From the NCBI RefSeq assembly GCF_009754905.2, contig NZ_CP066775.1, positions 1,984,001 to 2,048,000 on the forward strand: 64,000 bases of DNA, read 5' to 3'. Shown in pieces: positions 32,848 to 41,510 of this stretch. Each line of letters starts with the position of its first letter. Within the stretch, counting starts at the first letter, position 1. The position numbers and the translations under genes are program-made. The notes under the pieces were generated by a model, which was given only the letters and a program-made list of their open reading frames with translations, was not told the origin of the DNA and did no database searches. The stretch comes from Mucilaginibacter ginkgonis (lineage in GTDB: Bacteria > Bacteroidota > Bacteroidia > Sphingobacteriales > Sphingobacteriaceae).

Positions 32848-34185
32848 ATGCCTTCTATCCTCATCAAATCTGCCACTGTTGTTAACGAGAACAAAATTTT
32901 TGTAGCTGATATTCTGGTGAAGGACGGAGTGATAGCCAGAATCGATAGCAACATCGATTCTCATGCTGACAATGTTATTGATGCCGAAGGTTTGCACCTG
33001 CTGCCGGGCATGATTGACGATCAGGTGCATTTCCGCGAACCCGGGCTCACCTACAAAGGCGATATCTTTACAGAATCGCGCGCTGCGGTGGCAGGCGGCA
33101 TTACATCTTTCATGGAGATGCCGAACACGGTCCCTAATACGCTCACGCAAGAATTACTTGAATACAAATATCAAATAGCCGCCAAAAATTCGCTGGCCAA
33201 TTACTCATTTTATATGGGTGCTTCTAATAGTAACCTGGATGAAGTGCTGAAAACTGACAGCACCAAAGTGTGTGGTGTAAAGGTATTTATGGGATCATCG
33301 ACAGGGAACATGCTGGTTGACAACCCCGTTACGCTGGAAGATCTTTTCAGCAGATCGCCAATGTTGATAGCTACCCATTGCGAAGATGAGGCGACCATTA
33401 AAGCCAATCTGGCCCATTATAAAGAGTTGTTAGGAGATAATATTCCGGTAAAATATCACCCCATTATTCGAAGTGAAGAGGCTTGCTATTTATCCTCATC
33501 CATGGCAGTCGACCTCGCCAAAAAACACAGAACAAGGCTGCATATTCTGCACATTTCTACGGAAAAAGAAACGCACTTGTTCGACAACAATATCCCGCTG
33601 GCAGAGAAACGCATCACTGCCGAAGCCTGTATCCATCACCTGTGGTTTAGCGATGCAGATTATGAAGCAAAGGGCAATTTCATTAAATGGAACCCCGCCG
33701 TTAAAACCGCGCACGACCGAGAAGGTATTTTAGCAGCGGTACTGGGCGGCCGTATAGACGTTATAGCGACAGATCATGCGCCGCACACCCTGGAAGAAAA
33801 ACAGCAGCCCTATTTACAGGCACCATCCGGCGGACCGCTGGTGCAGCACGCACTGCCCGCTCTATTGGAAATGTACCACCAAGGCAAAATCACGCTCGAA
33901 CAAATAACTCAAAAAACGGCCCACAGCGTTGCTGTTTGTTTTCAAATTGAGAAGCGTGGTTTTATAAGCGAAGGCTATTTTGCCGATTTGGTATTGGTCG
34001 ACCTAAAGAAACCGCAGGCCGTAAATGAGGATAACATTCTTTACAAATGTAAATGGAGCCCGTTTGAAGGCGACACTTTCAAGTCGTCAATTACGCATAC
34101 TATCGTTTCAGGTAACTTGGTTTATGAGAATGGCAAATTGATAGATGGGACTACCGGTTCGCGAATGACCTTTGCACGAAGATAG
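32848..34185 (+). CDS. pyrC: Dihydroorotase
   Basis: A 445-residue amidohydrolase that closes carbamoyl aspartate to dihydroorotate in pyrimidine synthesis. The metal-site strand reads LLPGMIDDQVHFREPG, where the usual first His of HxH is Gln; further segments are GGITSFMEMPNT, a His-containing ATHCEDE, LHILHIS, and the DHAPHTLEEK loop near the active site. ATG 32848 gives the normal length; the longer frame runs into a repeat. pyrG, also for pyrimidines, is 7.5 kb downstream. From memory, the Gln form is common in Bacteroidota dihydroorotases, so I keep the call. Confidence 0.9.
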   Translation: MPSILIKSATVVNENKIFVADILVKDGVIARIDSNIDSHADNVIDAEGLHLLPGMIDDQVHFREPGLTYKGDIFTESRAAVAGGITSFMEMPNTVPNTLTQELLEYKYQIAAKNSLANYSFYMGASNSNLDEVLKTDSTKVCGVKVFMGSSTGNMLVDNPVTLEDLFSRSPMLIATHCEDEATIKANLAHYKELLGDNIPVKYHPIIRSEEACYLSSSMAVDLAKKHRTRLHILHISTEKETHLFDNNIPLAEKRITAEACIHHLWFSDADYEAKGNFIKWNPAVKTAHDREGILAAVLGGRIDVIATDHAPHTLEEKQQPYLQAPSGGPLVQHALPALLEMYHQGKITLEQITQKTAHSVAVCFQIEKRGFISEGYFADLVLVDLKKPQAVNEDNILYKCKWSPFEGDTFKSSITHTIVSGNLVYENGKLIDGTTGSRMTFARR

Positions 34186-34198
34186 GTTATCGAATCTC

Positions 34199-34296
34199 GC
34201 GTTAGCGATTGAAATGGAAAGCCCACAGTCCCGATTAAAATCGGGACGAGGACTTGAAATGGAAAGCGCGGCCCCGATGAAATCGGGGAAACGCCC
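34199..34296 (+). repeat. GCGTTA...AACGCCC structured repeat
   Basis: A 98-bp copy with two perfect stems: GTCCCGAT/ATCGGGAC (34228-34247) and CCCCGAT/ATCGGGG (34272-34288). The half-repeat TTGAAATGGAAAGC occurs twice, before each stem. It lies 13 bp after the dihydroorotase stop. Confidence 0.85.
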
Positions 34297-34389
34297 AAAA
34301 AAGTAGTATACAACAAATTACTTAACGCCTCCAAAATCCAAGACGGATTGAATTTTTCAAGTTTCATCTTATAAATCCTATCTTACGGC

Positions 34390-35388
34390 ATGAACTTTAA
34401 CCGCCGTAAATTCATAAAATTGACCGCAGCAGGCGCGTCGCTTGCTGCTTTGCCAAAAAATCTTTTAGCAAAACCGCTACCTACATCAGGCTATCCCATC
34501 GTGATATCAACGTGGGACTTCGGCGTGGCAGCCAATGCCGCGGCCTGGCAGGTATTGAAAAATAACGGCCAGGCTTTAGACGCCGTTGAGCAAGGCGCGC
34601 GCATCCCCGAAGCAGATTTGAATAACCACTCGGTTGGTAAGGCGGGCTACCCCGACCGCGACGGTCATGTCACACTTGATGCCTGCATTATGGACGACCA
34701 GGGCAACTGCGGTTCTGTTGCCGGAATGGAAGATATTGACCACCCGATATCCGTTGCCCGTTTGGTAATGGAGAAAACCCCGCATGTAATGCTTGTTGGC
34801 GATGGCGCTCGGCAATTTGCGATTGAGAATGGTTTTAAGGCACAAAAACTGCTCACACCCGAGTCTGACAGGGCCTGGCACGAGTGGTTGAAGACGGCTA
34901 AATACAAACCCGAGATCAATAGCGAGAACAACTATAAACCCGGAAACAAGTATAACCATGATACCATTGGCATGCTGGCGTTGGACGCGAAAGGCAATAT
35001 TTCCGGCGCATGCACAACCAGCGGCATGGCTTGGAAAATACATGGCCGGGTAGGCGACAGTCCCATAATTGGCGCAGGGCTATATGTAGACAATGAAGTT
35101 GGCGGTGCCACCTCTACAGGCGTGGGCGAAGAAGTGATACGCAATGTGGGCAGCTTTCTGGTAGTCGAGTTGATGCGTCAGGGGCACTCGCCCCAGCAAG
35201 CTTGTGAGGAAGCCGTTAAGCGCATCATTAAAAAGAAACCGCAAACCGCTAAAGACATACAGGTAGGCTTTTTAGCCATAAACAAAAAGGGAGAATATGG
35301 TGCCTTTGCCATTCAGCAGGGATTTACATATGCAGTTTGTAATGCAGAAAAGCAGGATGCGGTGTACAAAGGCAAGAGCTATTATTAG
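34390..35388 (+). CDS. N4-(beta-N-acetylglucosaminyl)-L-asparaginase, Tat-exported
   Basis: A 332-residue Ntn-hydrolase. A twin-arginine signal (RRKFIKLTAAGASLAALP) targets it to the periplasm. The autoprocessing and catalytic threonine is in KYNHDTIGMLALD (~residue 195), followed by GNISGACTTSGMAWKIHGRVGDSPIIGAGLYVDNEVG, the signature of glycosylasparaginases. It cleaves the GlcNAc-Asn bond of glycan-linked asparagine, the last step in N-glycan breakdown. It is followed 14 bp later by a DUF2200 gene. Confidence 0.9.
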   Translation: MNFNRRKFIKLTAAGASLAALPKNLLAKPLPTSGYPIVISTWDFGVAANAAAWQVLKNNGQALDAVEQGARIPEADLNNHSVGKAGYPDRDGHVTLDACIMDDQGNCGSVAGMEDIDHPISVARLVMEKTPHVMLVGDGARQFAIENGFKAQKLLTPESDRAWHEWLKTAKYKPEINSENNYKPGNKYNHDTIGMLALDAKGNISGACTTSGMAWKIHGRVGDSPIIGAGLYVDNEVGGATSTGVGEEVIRNVGSFLVVELMRQGHSPQQACEEAVKRIIKKKPQTAKDIQVGFLAINKKGEYGAFAIQQGFTYAVCNAEKQDAVYKGKSYY

Positions 35389-35402
35389 GAAAAAAGAATC
35401 AT

Positions 35403-35765
35403 ATGGTCACTACGCCCGAACATGATGCAAAGATCGCCAGGATAACCTTTTCATCGGTATATCCTCATTACGTTTCAAAAGTTGAAACGAAAGGCCGTAC
35501 AAAAGAAGAATTGCACGAAGTGATCTACTGGCTAACCGGGTTTGACGCTGAGAGACTGCAATCGCTTATCGACTCAAAAGCTACATTCCAAACCTTTTTC
35601 AGAGAGGCGACCCTTAACCCTAACGCCCGGCTTATTACAGGTACTATATGCGGATACCGGGTCGAAAACATTACAACGCCTTTGACGCAACAGGTAAGGT
35701 ATTTGGATAAGTTGATAGATGAATTGGCTAAAGGCAAACTAATGAAAAAGATTTTGAGAAAGTGA
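35403..35765 (+). CDS. DUF2200 family protein
   Basis: A 120-residue soluble protein. It has the family's ARITFSSVYPHYVSKVETKGRTKEELHEVIYWLTGF, the middle FQTFFREATLNPNA, and ICGYRVENITTPLTQQVRYLDKLIDELAKGK. No function is established. It is likely in one transcript with the glycosylasparaginase gene. Its 3' end faces ccmF across an inverted repeat. Confidence 0.88.
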   Translation: MVTTPEHDAKIARITFSSVYPHYVSKVETKGRTKEELHEVIYWLTGFDAERLQSLIDSKATFQTFFREATLNPNARLITGTICGYRVENITTPLTQQVRYLDKLIDELAKGKLMKKILRK

Positions 35766-35793
35766 TATCTTATGCGGTTGCAGACTTAGGTGC

Positions 35794-35836
35794 TTAAGGT
35801 GTCATTCTGAGGTTCTCAAAGCATGACACCCTTAAA
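35794..35836. terminator. Inverted repeat between DUF2200 and ccmF
   Basis: TTAAGGTGTCAT pairs with ATGACACCCTTAA (one bulge) around a TCTGAGGTTCTCAAAGC loop. It is a fragment of the GTCATTC...GCATGAC repeat family used as a bidirectional stop between convergent genes. Confidence 0.65.
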
Positions 35837-35886
35837 GTTAACGCAATTCCCACATTTGCCGGATTCGCTTTTTAAAAAACGTAAGA

Positions 35887-38361
35887 TTAATTACTCTTTG
35901 CCGCCCTTGCCGCTTCTCTTACTAACTCGCCGTTTCTGCGGAAGATGGACATCAGGATACCGATAACCATAATTACCGTACCGCTCCAGAAGAAATTAAT
36001 GAACGGAAAATTGATAGCCCGCATTACGATATATGGCTTTTTGCTTTCGGGCTGCTGGTAAACCATTATCTCCATTTTATTTTGCTCGGGGATGATCTTG
36101 GTAAAGCGCAATTTTAATCCGGCATCTTCAACCTTGCGGGCAAAGTCGAACACATTGCCATCTTTGATCATAAATACCGGCTCGGCGATATAGGTTTTGC
36201 CATGCGATATCACTTCAAGGTTGGCACCTACGGCAACATCTTTATCCTTAATAGGAATATCCTTTAGCCTGGTTTCGTGAACTATCTTTTTAAGGGTCAT
36301 GTATCCTTCGCGGAAGCGGATGGTATCGCCAACAGCAACAGTATGTTTTATTGGCGCTTCGTAGTTTTTGTCGTCTTCTTCCTCGCTATGGCCGCCCTGT
36401 TCTTCGTCCAGATCGCCTTTTATCGGCGCCATGGTAACGTGAGTGTACAAATCGTTGAAAAGGTAATGCTTAGTATCCGGCGATGATACCAAACCCATTT
36501 TATTGTTAGCCTGCGAATTCGGTTTCAGCACAAATTCCTGGGTTACTTTTCCGTTGGCATCTAATTTCTTATAATCAACCTTAAAATAGTGGTTCGGTGC
36601 TACTACAGAATCGCCAACGTAAGTCAGGATGTAATCATTCATCTTAACCGGCTGGTTTTTATAGAGCATAATATTTTCCTTCGGATTTGACGTTTTTGCA
36701 AACTCGTCGCCAAAGCCAATGCCGCTGTTGTTCTGCGAAACTACTTTGCTGGTACCTGCCGCGATAAGCGCGCCAACCAATATCAACCCAAAACCAATGT
36801 GCGCAACTGCAGAGCCTGCCAGCTTTAGCTTACCACTGAACGCGTCGGCTAAAACCTTGGCATTGCCCATAATGGTGTAGACGGCGCCCATCATCACCAG
36901 CGTAAACACAAAATGCAGACGGTAAATACCGGTTACATAAGAGATCAAACCGCCTGCTATGACAGAAAATACCAGATAAATAATACTTCGTATAAGAAAG
37001 CGCGTGCTATCGGTCTTTTTATATTTCAGGAACTGGCTAAAGCCCATCAGCAGGGTTACCACTACCGCGAAAGCTGCCTGTATCACGTTATAATGTCTTA
37101 CAGGTTCTGTCGGCGGGGCCAGTTTGGTACCGAACATCCAGTTCCAAAGCGGGATAGATGTTACCAGTATGAGATGGAAGCAAGCCAGCGCCAGGAATAT
37201 GGCACCAACAAACATCCAGAACTCGCGCGAGTACGTCTCCTCGTCTTTTTTAGTGATAGGCAGCTCTTTCCACCGGGAGGCCGTAAGCCATATACTCAAT
37301 CCCAAGAAGATCAGCACATCTATTATGAGGTGCCACTTCATGCCAAGGTCTGTAAAAGCGTGTACAGATGTTTCGCCCAAAATACCGCTGCGGGTCAGGA
37401 ATGATGCATACAATACCAGTACGAAGCTGATCAATACCAAAAACAAAGCTGTAAAATATGAATGCCCTGTGTTCTTGAAAACTATGAGCACGTGCACGGC
37501 GCCTATTAGCGTTATCCAGGGTAGCATCGAAGCATTTTCTACCGGGTCCCAGGCCCAGAAGCCGCCAAAGTTAAGCGACTCATACGCCCAAAACGAACCC
37601 ATGATAATGCCCGTGCCTAAGATCATCACTGCGAACAATGAATAAGTAATTGCAGGCTGTACCCACTCTTTATACCTGCGCTGCCATAAGCCGGCAATGC
37701 CATAGGCAAATGGTACTACCATTGAAGCAAACCCTAAGAACAATGTTGGCGGGTGGATCACCATCCAATAATTTTGCAACAAGGGATTAAGTCCATTGCC
37801 GTCTTTTATGTATGATAGGTAATCTGGGCGGCTGAATATCGGGCCCTCTATCGCTTCACGGAGCAGTATAAACGGCGAGCTGCCTATGCGTGTGCCAAAT
37901 AGCTCGACACCGATAAGCGTAGACGCGATCATGGCTTGCGAAAGGGCTATCACTGTCATAACAGGTTTTTCCCAGCCCTTTGCTTTCCAGATAAGGATGT
38001 TGCCCAAAACGGCTTGCCAGAACGTCCACAGCCAGAAACTGCCCTCCTGCCCTTCCCAAAAGCAAGAGACGATGTAGTAAACCGGCAACTTGGTAGATGA
38101 GTGCGCCCAGGCGTAATGGTATTCAAAAAGATGGTTGTAAATAATGTAGAACAAACACGCGCCTATGCCAACGGTGCTTAATGTATTGATCCAATAACCC
38201 CAGCGACCGAATAGTTGCCATGACCTGCTGCTGTTATCTTTTTCGACAGTTGCGAAGTAAAAACTTACTGCAGAAAATAGTGCCGAACCGAATGCTAAGA
38301 TGACAAAGAATTGCCCTAAATGACCGGGTAAAAGGTGCTCGCCCTTAAAAGCTGTATCCAT
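35887..38361 (-). CDS. ccmF: Cytochrome c heme lyase subunit CcmF
   Basis: An 824-residue membrane protein with about 14 helices. The heme-handling WWD motif is NFGGFWAWDPVENASMLPWITL (~residue 260), with preceding conserved HPPTLFLGF and following His-containing segments. A large periplasmic domain lies near residues 560-770. CcmF transfers heme from CcmE to apocytochrome c. It starts 3 bp after ccmE, so ccmEF is an operon, about 12 kb from ccmB and 15 kb from ccmCD in this window. Confidence 0.93.
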   Translation of the reverse strand: MDTAFKGEHLLPGHLGQFFVILAFGSALFSAVSFYFATVEKDNSSRSWQLFGRWGYWINTLSTVGIGACLFYIIYNHLFEYHYAWAHSSTKLPVYYIVSCFWEGQEGSFWLWTFWQAVLGNILIWKAKGWEKPVMTVIALSQAMIASTLIGVELFGTRIGSSPFILLREAIEGPIFSRPDYLSYIKDGNGLNPLLQNYWMVIHPPTLFLGFASMVVPFAYGIAGLWQRRYKEWVQPAITYSLFAVMILGTGIIMGSFWAYESLNFGGFWAWDPVENASMLPWITLIGAVHVLIVFKNTGHSYFTALFLVLISFVLVLYASFLTRSGILGETSVHAFTDLGMKWHLIIDVLIFLGLSIWLTASRWKELPITKKDEETYSREFWMFVGAIFLALACFHLILVTSIPLWNWMFGTKLAPPTEPVRHYNVIQAAFAVVVTLLMGFSQFLKYKKTDSTRFLIRSIIYLVFSVIAGGLISYVTGIYRLHFVFTLVMMGAVYTIMGNAKVLADAFSGKLKLAGSAVAHIGFGLILVGALIAAGTSKVVSQNNSGIGFGDEFAKTSNPKENIMLYKNQPVKMNDYILTYVGDSVVAPNHYFKVDYKKLDANGKVTQEFVLKPNSQANNKMGLVSSPDTKHYLFNDLYTHVTMAPIKGDLDEEQGGHSEEEDDKNYEAPIKHTVAVGDTIRFREGYMTLKKIVHETRLKDIPIKDKDVAVGANLEVISHGKTYIAEPVFMIKDGNVFDFARKVEDAGLKLRFTKIIPEQNKMEIMVYQQPESKKPYIVMRAINFPFINFFWSGTVIMVIGILMSIFRRNGELVREAARAAKSN

Positions 38362-38364
38362 TAA

Positions 38365-38775
38365 TTATATGCTGGCTTGCTTAGCCTTGTGTTCTGTGAT
38401 CTCTACCTTGTCTTGCGTGTATTTAGACGGGCATTTCATTAATATTTTCGAAGCGTGGAACTCAGCGCCTACCATTTGGCCGGTAAGGACGATCTGTTCA
38501 GACCGCTCAAAATCCTGCGGTTTGGTACCGCTGAAAACTATCTTGCATTCCTGACCTTTATTGTCGGTCATGTAAAAAGAAAAGTAGTTGGCATCTTTTG
38601 CCGCGTCATAGTGCAGTTCTTTAGTTTTTACCAGATGCCCTACCACCTGTAGAGGCGCTTCGGTCTTTTTAGCATCTGTAAAACTGCCGTAAGTGCTGGT
38701 GCTTGAGTATGTGCTGATGATCACGGCAATTGCCACGGCAATAACAATGATACCTATGATAGCGCTTTTTTTCAT
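38365..38775 (-). CDS. ccmE: Cytochrome c maturation heme chaperone CcmE, CxxxY type
   Basis: A 136-residue protein. An N-terminal membrane anchor (~residues 5-22) is followed by an OB-fold domain (VVGHLVKTKELHY, YFSFYMTDNKGQECKIVFSG, IVLTGQMVGAEFHASKIL). In E. coli CcmE the heme attaches to His in an HxxxY motif. Here the position is Cys115-PSK-Tyr119, so this is the CxxxY variant known from other lineages. It precedes ccmF by 3 bp. A TATTTTTG box lies 29 nt before the ATG. Confidence 0.9.
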   Translation of the reverse strand: MKKSAIIGIIVIAVAIAVIISTYSSTSTYGSFTDAKKTEAPLQVVGHLVKTKELHYDAAKDANYFSFYMTDNKGQECKIVFSGTKPQDFERSEQIVLTGQMVGAEFHASKILMKCPSKYTQDKVEITEHKAKQASI

Positions 38776-38804
38776 GGATTACCTCTTCTGTACGAATGGA
38801 TTGA

Positions 38805-38812
38805 CAAAAATA
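38805..38812 (-). promoter_or_regulatory. -7 box TATTTTTG before the ccmEF operon
   Basis: Matches TAnnTTTG, with a normal ~29-nt leader carrying GAGG before the ATG. Confidence 0.55.
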
Positions 38813-38821
38813 CAAAACGGA

Positions 38822-39206
38822 TGGCGAATAATCTTTATTACAAAGCGTATATCTTATTTAGAATTGGTATAAAATAGGATGCGGATTTACCCGCCTTGCT
38901 ATTCCGTCAGCTGATGGACAGGTGTAACATGTGACAGTTTCTCTAGTAATACTGACTTATTGGTATTTGACAAGATTTTGTCAGCATGGTAATTGGTTGA
39001 ATATCAATCAAGCATAATCATGTCAGTGTTTCAGATTTGCTGTTTTTTCCGGAAAAATGTAACATGGAGTGTTTCAGGTGTTACACTGGCAAGGCTATGT
39101 CAGCAGCTGTTTTACAGCCAGTTTACGCAGTTTTTCAAAAATCCTTCGCAAGCGGGGATACCGTAGTGTATCAAAACTTTTAGTGTTTATATATCGTTCA
39201 ATCCAT
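38822..39206. other. Intergenic region without a supported gene
   Basis: About 385 bp between the divergent ccmE and M23 genes. It contains several GTAACA/TGTTAC-type words and an open frame running into the M23 gene, but the latter lacks a convincing start or domain before 39207. I see no known regulatory element. Confidence 0.4.
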
Positions 39207-40541
39207 ATGGTAAGAGTGTTATGGCGATCGCATTTGGTGTGGCTGGTTTTGGCAGCGTTGCTGATGGAAAATTCTTGCAGTAAGGTGTCGGGTCCGATGG
39301 CGATATTTAAAAAGCTGTCGCCGCATGACCAGTATGCGCAAAGGCTTAAAGATGCCGGGCTCGACAGATCGGCCATGGGTACAAAATGGCTGCAAAGCGC
39401 AGATGGTGCTTTTACTAATGTGCTTAATGTTACCTTGTCTTATAAAGAAGTAGGCTACTTTGATGCTGTTAAGGTCCCGGCCTCGGCGGTTAGGTTCGAC
39501 GTCAAACGCGGACAAAAGATACGTGTAACGCTGACCCATAAACCGGTTAAAGGTTTTATGATCTTCGCCGACCTCTGGAAAGAGAATGCTGGCACTAATC
39601 CTAAACTTTTATCTTCTGCCGACACTACCACAGGCATCCTGGAACAATCTGTTAGTGAAACCGGGAAATATATACTACGCCTGCAGCCCGAATTGTTGAA
39701 GAGCGGCGAGTATACCCTTACCATCACTTCGCAGCCGTCGCTTGGGTTCCCTGTTTCGGCTGTTGGCAAGCCGCATATTGAAAGTTTTTGGGGGGCCGAC
39801 CGTGACGCGGGCGAGCGGAGGCACGAAGGGATAGACATTTTTGCACCTAAAGGCACCCCGGCGATAGCTGCCGCGAATGGCACCATCACCAATGTAGGCG
39901 AAAATAAATTGGGCGGACTGGTGGTTTTTATGCGCCCCGATGACGCGGACTACAACCTCTATTATGCGCATCTGTCGAAGCAAATAGCGCAAACCGGGCA
40001 AGCCGTTAAACTTGGTGACACTTTAGGCCTGGTGGGCAATACTGGAAACGCCGCCGGCGGGCCGACACATCTACACTTTGGCATTTATACCGGCAGCGGG
40101 GCGATAGACCCGCTGGCATTTGTAGACCGAGAAGTAAAACAACCAAAGCCGGTTACAGCAAGTTTGGATTTGCTAAACGGCACGTTGCAAGTGAAGTCGA
40201 AAACAACAAAACTACACGTCGAACCAAATGATAAAGCGCTAAGCATTGCAACCTTTCCGCAGAATTCGGTACTCACAGCCGTAGCCGCAACAGACGGATG
40301 GTACAAAATTATCACGCCTGACGGGTACACAGGTTTTACACCCGCCGCTAATTTGCGGGCGGGCAACACCCTGCGTTCGACCACTGCAAAAAACGCTATT
40401 ACTGTATTAGACGCGCCGGACACCGCCGCCGCAAGAAAGAAAACAATCTCTGTTGCTGATAAAATGGACGTTTTAGGATTTTACAAGGGTTATCAGCTTG
40501 TAAAGTCGGGCGATGTTGTGGGATGGGTGGAGATGAGGTAG
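39207..40541 (+). CDS. M23 family metallopeptidase lipoprotein with SH3-like C-terminus
   Basis: About 444 residues. The signal peptide ends in a lipobox-like site (LLMENSC). A beta-rich middle domain (~70-185) is followed by a LytM/M23 domain with zinc ligands in HEGIDIFAP and THLHFGIY (~210-310), which cleaves peptidoglycan crossbridges. Two SH3-like wall-binding repeats end it (LQVKSKTTKLHVEP, TLRSTTAKNAITVLDAP). ATG 39207 is chosen because it alone gives a signal peptide; the earlier open frame has no domain. Confidence 0.88.
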   Translation: MVRVLWRSHLVWLVLAALLMENSCSKVSGPMAIFKKLSPHDQYAQRLKDAGLDRSAMGTKWLQSADGAFTNVLNVTLSYKEVGYFDAVKVPASAVRFDVKRGQKIRVTLTHKPVKGFMIFADLWKENAGTNPKLLSSADTTTGILEQSVSETGKYILRLQPELLKSGEYTLTITSQPSLGFPVSAVGKPHIESFWGADRDAGERRHEGIDIFAPKGTPAIAAANGTITNVGENKLGGLVVFMRPDDADYNLYYAHLSKQIAQTGQAVKLGDTLGLVGNTGNAAGGPTHLHFGIYTGSGAIDPLAFVDREVKQPKPVTASLDLLNGTLQVKSKTTKLHVEPNDKALSIATFPQNSVLTAVAATDGWYKIITPDGYTGFTPAANLRAGNTLRSTTAKNAITVLDAPDTAAARKKTISVADKMDVLGFYKGYQLVKSGDVVGWVEMR

Positions 40542-40623
40542 ACACGAAACATTGCATTACTGACCATAGGCATTGGCAGATTCCGCAACTATCACTATAG
40601 TCAATGCTTTTGCATTTTTGTAT

Positions 40624-40656
40624 TGACCTCTCCCCAACCCTCTCCGAAGGAGAGGG
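40624..40656 (-). repeat. CCCTCTCC-GAA-GGAGAGGG hairpin repeat (minus orientation)
   Basis: An 8-bp perfect stem at 40638-40656 preceded by CCTCTCCCCAA, the mirror image of the copies at 31118 and 32799. Confidence 0.75.
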
Positions 40657-40684
40657 AGCCATATTGGAATTTGTCATTTGAGCC

Positions 40685-40750
40685 GTTATTGGTGGTACGC
40701 TAACAATAACCAGATATTTTTGAGCCGTTGTTGGTGTTGTTACCAACAAC
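40685..40750. repeat. Tandem REP-like hairpins on the 3' side of the RAYT gene
   Basis: Hairpin 1 is GTTATTG/CAATAAC (40685-40710). Hairpin 2 is GTTGTTGGT/ACCAACAAC with a 6-nt loop (40727-40750). Each is preceded by GAGCC. A further degenerate copy is near 40782-40800 (GGGTTCTTGGTGACAAC). Confidence 0.8.
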
Positions 40751-40812
40751 AAAAAATCAATTTTATGCCACGTGCTAAAATGCGGGTTCTTGGTGACAAC
40801 TATAAGTCAACA

Positions 40813-41343
40813 TCAGATACCCCTATGGTGAGTAAGTAAGTTAAAATGATCCAAACCGGATTCATAAAAATTTGCAGAAGAATAATGATAATCTTTAGTC
40901 TCTGTAGCCAGTTGCCATTTGTCTTGCAGCGGATTGTTATGAATGTAGTCTAACTTTTGCTCAAATACAGCCGGCGACCAAAGGTCAACGCTTAATGGAT
41001 TTCTTTCCCAAAATTGATGGAGCCTGTCTTTCGCATTTACTTTAAAGAAATCGAGTTTCGGGTCCTCACTGTCTAACAGAATATATTTCATTTTCTGTGC
41101 GGTAAACTTCAAAAACCGTTGTTGTATGCTGCTCAATAAATAGCCGTCTTGAATTTGCCAGATTAGATGGATGTGGTTTGGCATTATGACAAACGCATAC
41201 ACCTCTATGTAACCACGCTCTTTTAGGAACTGCAGGCTGCTGACTATTACGTCTTTGAATTTATTGTCTTCTAGCAGACAATGCCATTTTAATATGGTAA
41301 CTGTAAAAAATTGTGCATGATGGTCGAAATTTATGTCAGCCAT
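40813..41343 (-). CDS. REP-associated tyrosine transposase (RAYT, Y1/HUH family)
   Basis: A 176-residue single-strand DNA transposase-like nuclease. The HUH metal-binding motif is in FVIMPNHIHLIW (His57, His59), and the catalytic Tyr is Tyr133 in LDYIHNNPLQ; both are intact. RAYTs are thought to mobilise or process REP hairpins. ATG 41343 is used; the longer frame runs through the REP hairpin and the structured repeat. Matching hairpins flank the gene on both sides (40727-40750 and 41359-41382), a typical REP/RAYT unit. The gene looks intact and may be active. Confidence 0.9.
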   Translation of the reverse strand: MADINFDHHAQFFTVTILKWHCLLEDNKFKDVIVSSLQFLKERGYIEVYAFVIMPNHIHLIWQIQDGYLLSSIQQRFLKFTAQKMKYILLDSEDPKLDFFKVNAKDRLHQFWERNPLSVDLWSPAVFEQKLDYIHNNPLQDKWQLATETKDYHYSSANFYESGLDHFNLLTHHRGI

Positions 41344-41358
41344 GACACTAAAATGCGA

Positions 41359-41382
41359 GTTGTTGGTGACAACACCAACAAC
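41359..41382. repeat. REP-like hairpin on the 5' side of the RAYT gene
   Basis: GTTGTTGGT-GACAAC-ACCAACAAC. It is the reverse complement, with one mismatch, of the hairpin at 40727-40750, so the gene is bracketed by inverted copies. Confidence 0.85.
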
Positions 41383-41419
41383 GGCGGGAACATCAACAAT
41401 GGCGGGCTTGAAAAAGACC

Positions 41420-41510
41420 GCGTTAGGGATTGCAACGTAAAGCCCGCAACCAGCGCAGCGGGTGAGGACTTGTAGTGGAAAGCCCGACGCTGCGCAGCAG
41501 GGTAACGCCC
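41420..41510 (+). repeat. GCGTTA...TAACGCCC structured repeat beside the RAYT gene
   Basis: A 91-bp copy with terminal GCGTTA and TAACGC. Stem 1 is CCCGC/GCGGG and stem 2 is CCC/GGG around the GCTGCGCAGC palindrome. It lies 38 bp from the RAYT-side REP hairpin. Confidence 0.82.

Noticed and set aside
37053..37060. GGGTTACC inside ccmF
   Set aside because: No TATTAA at the right distance; it lies within coding sequence on the opposite strand to the gene.
39069..39206. 46-codon N-terminal extension of the M23 peptidase
   Set aside because: It has no signal peptide, whereas ATG 39207 begins a clear lipoprotein signal.
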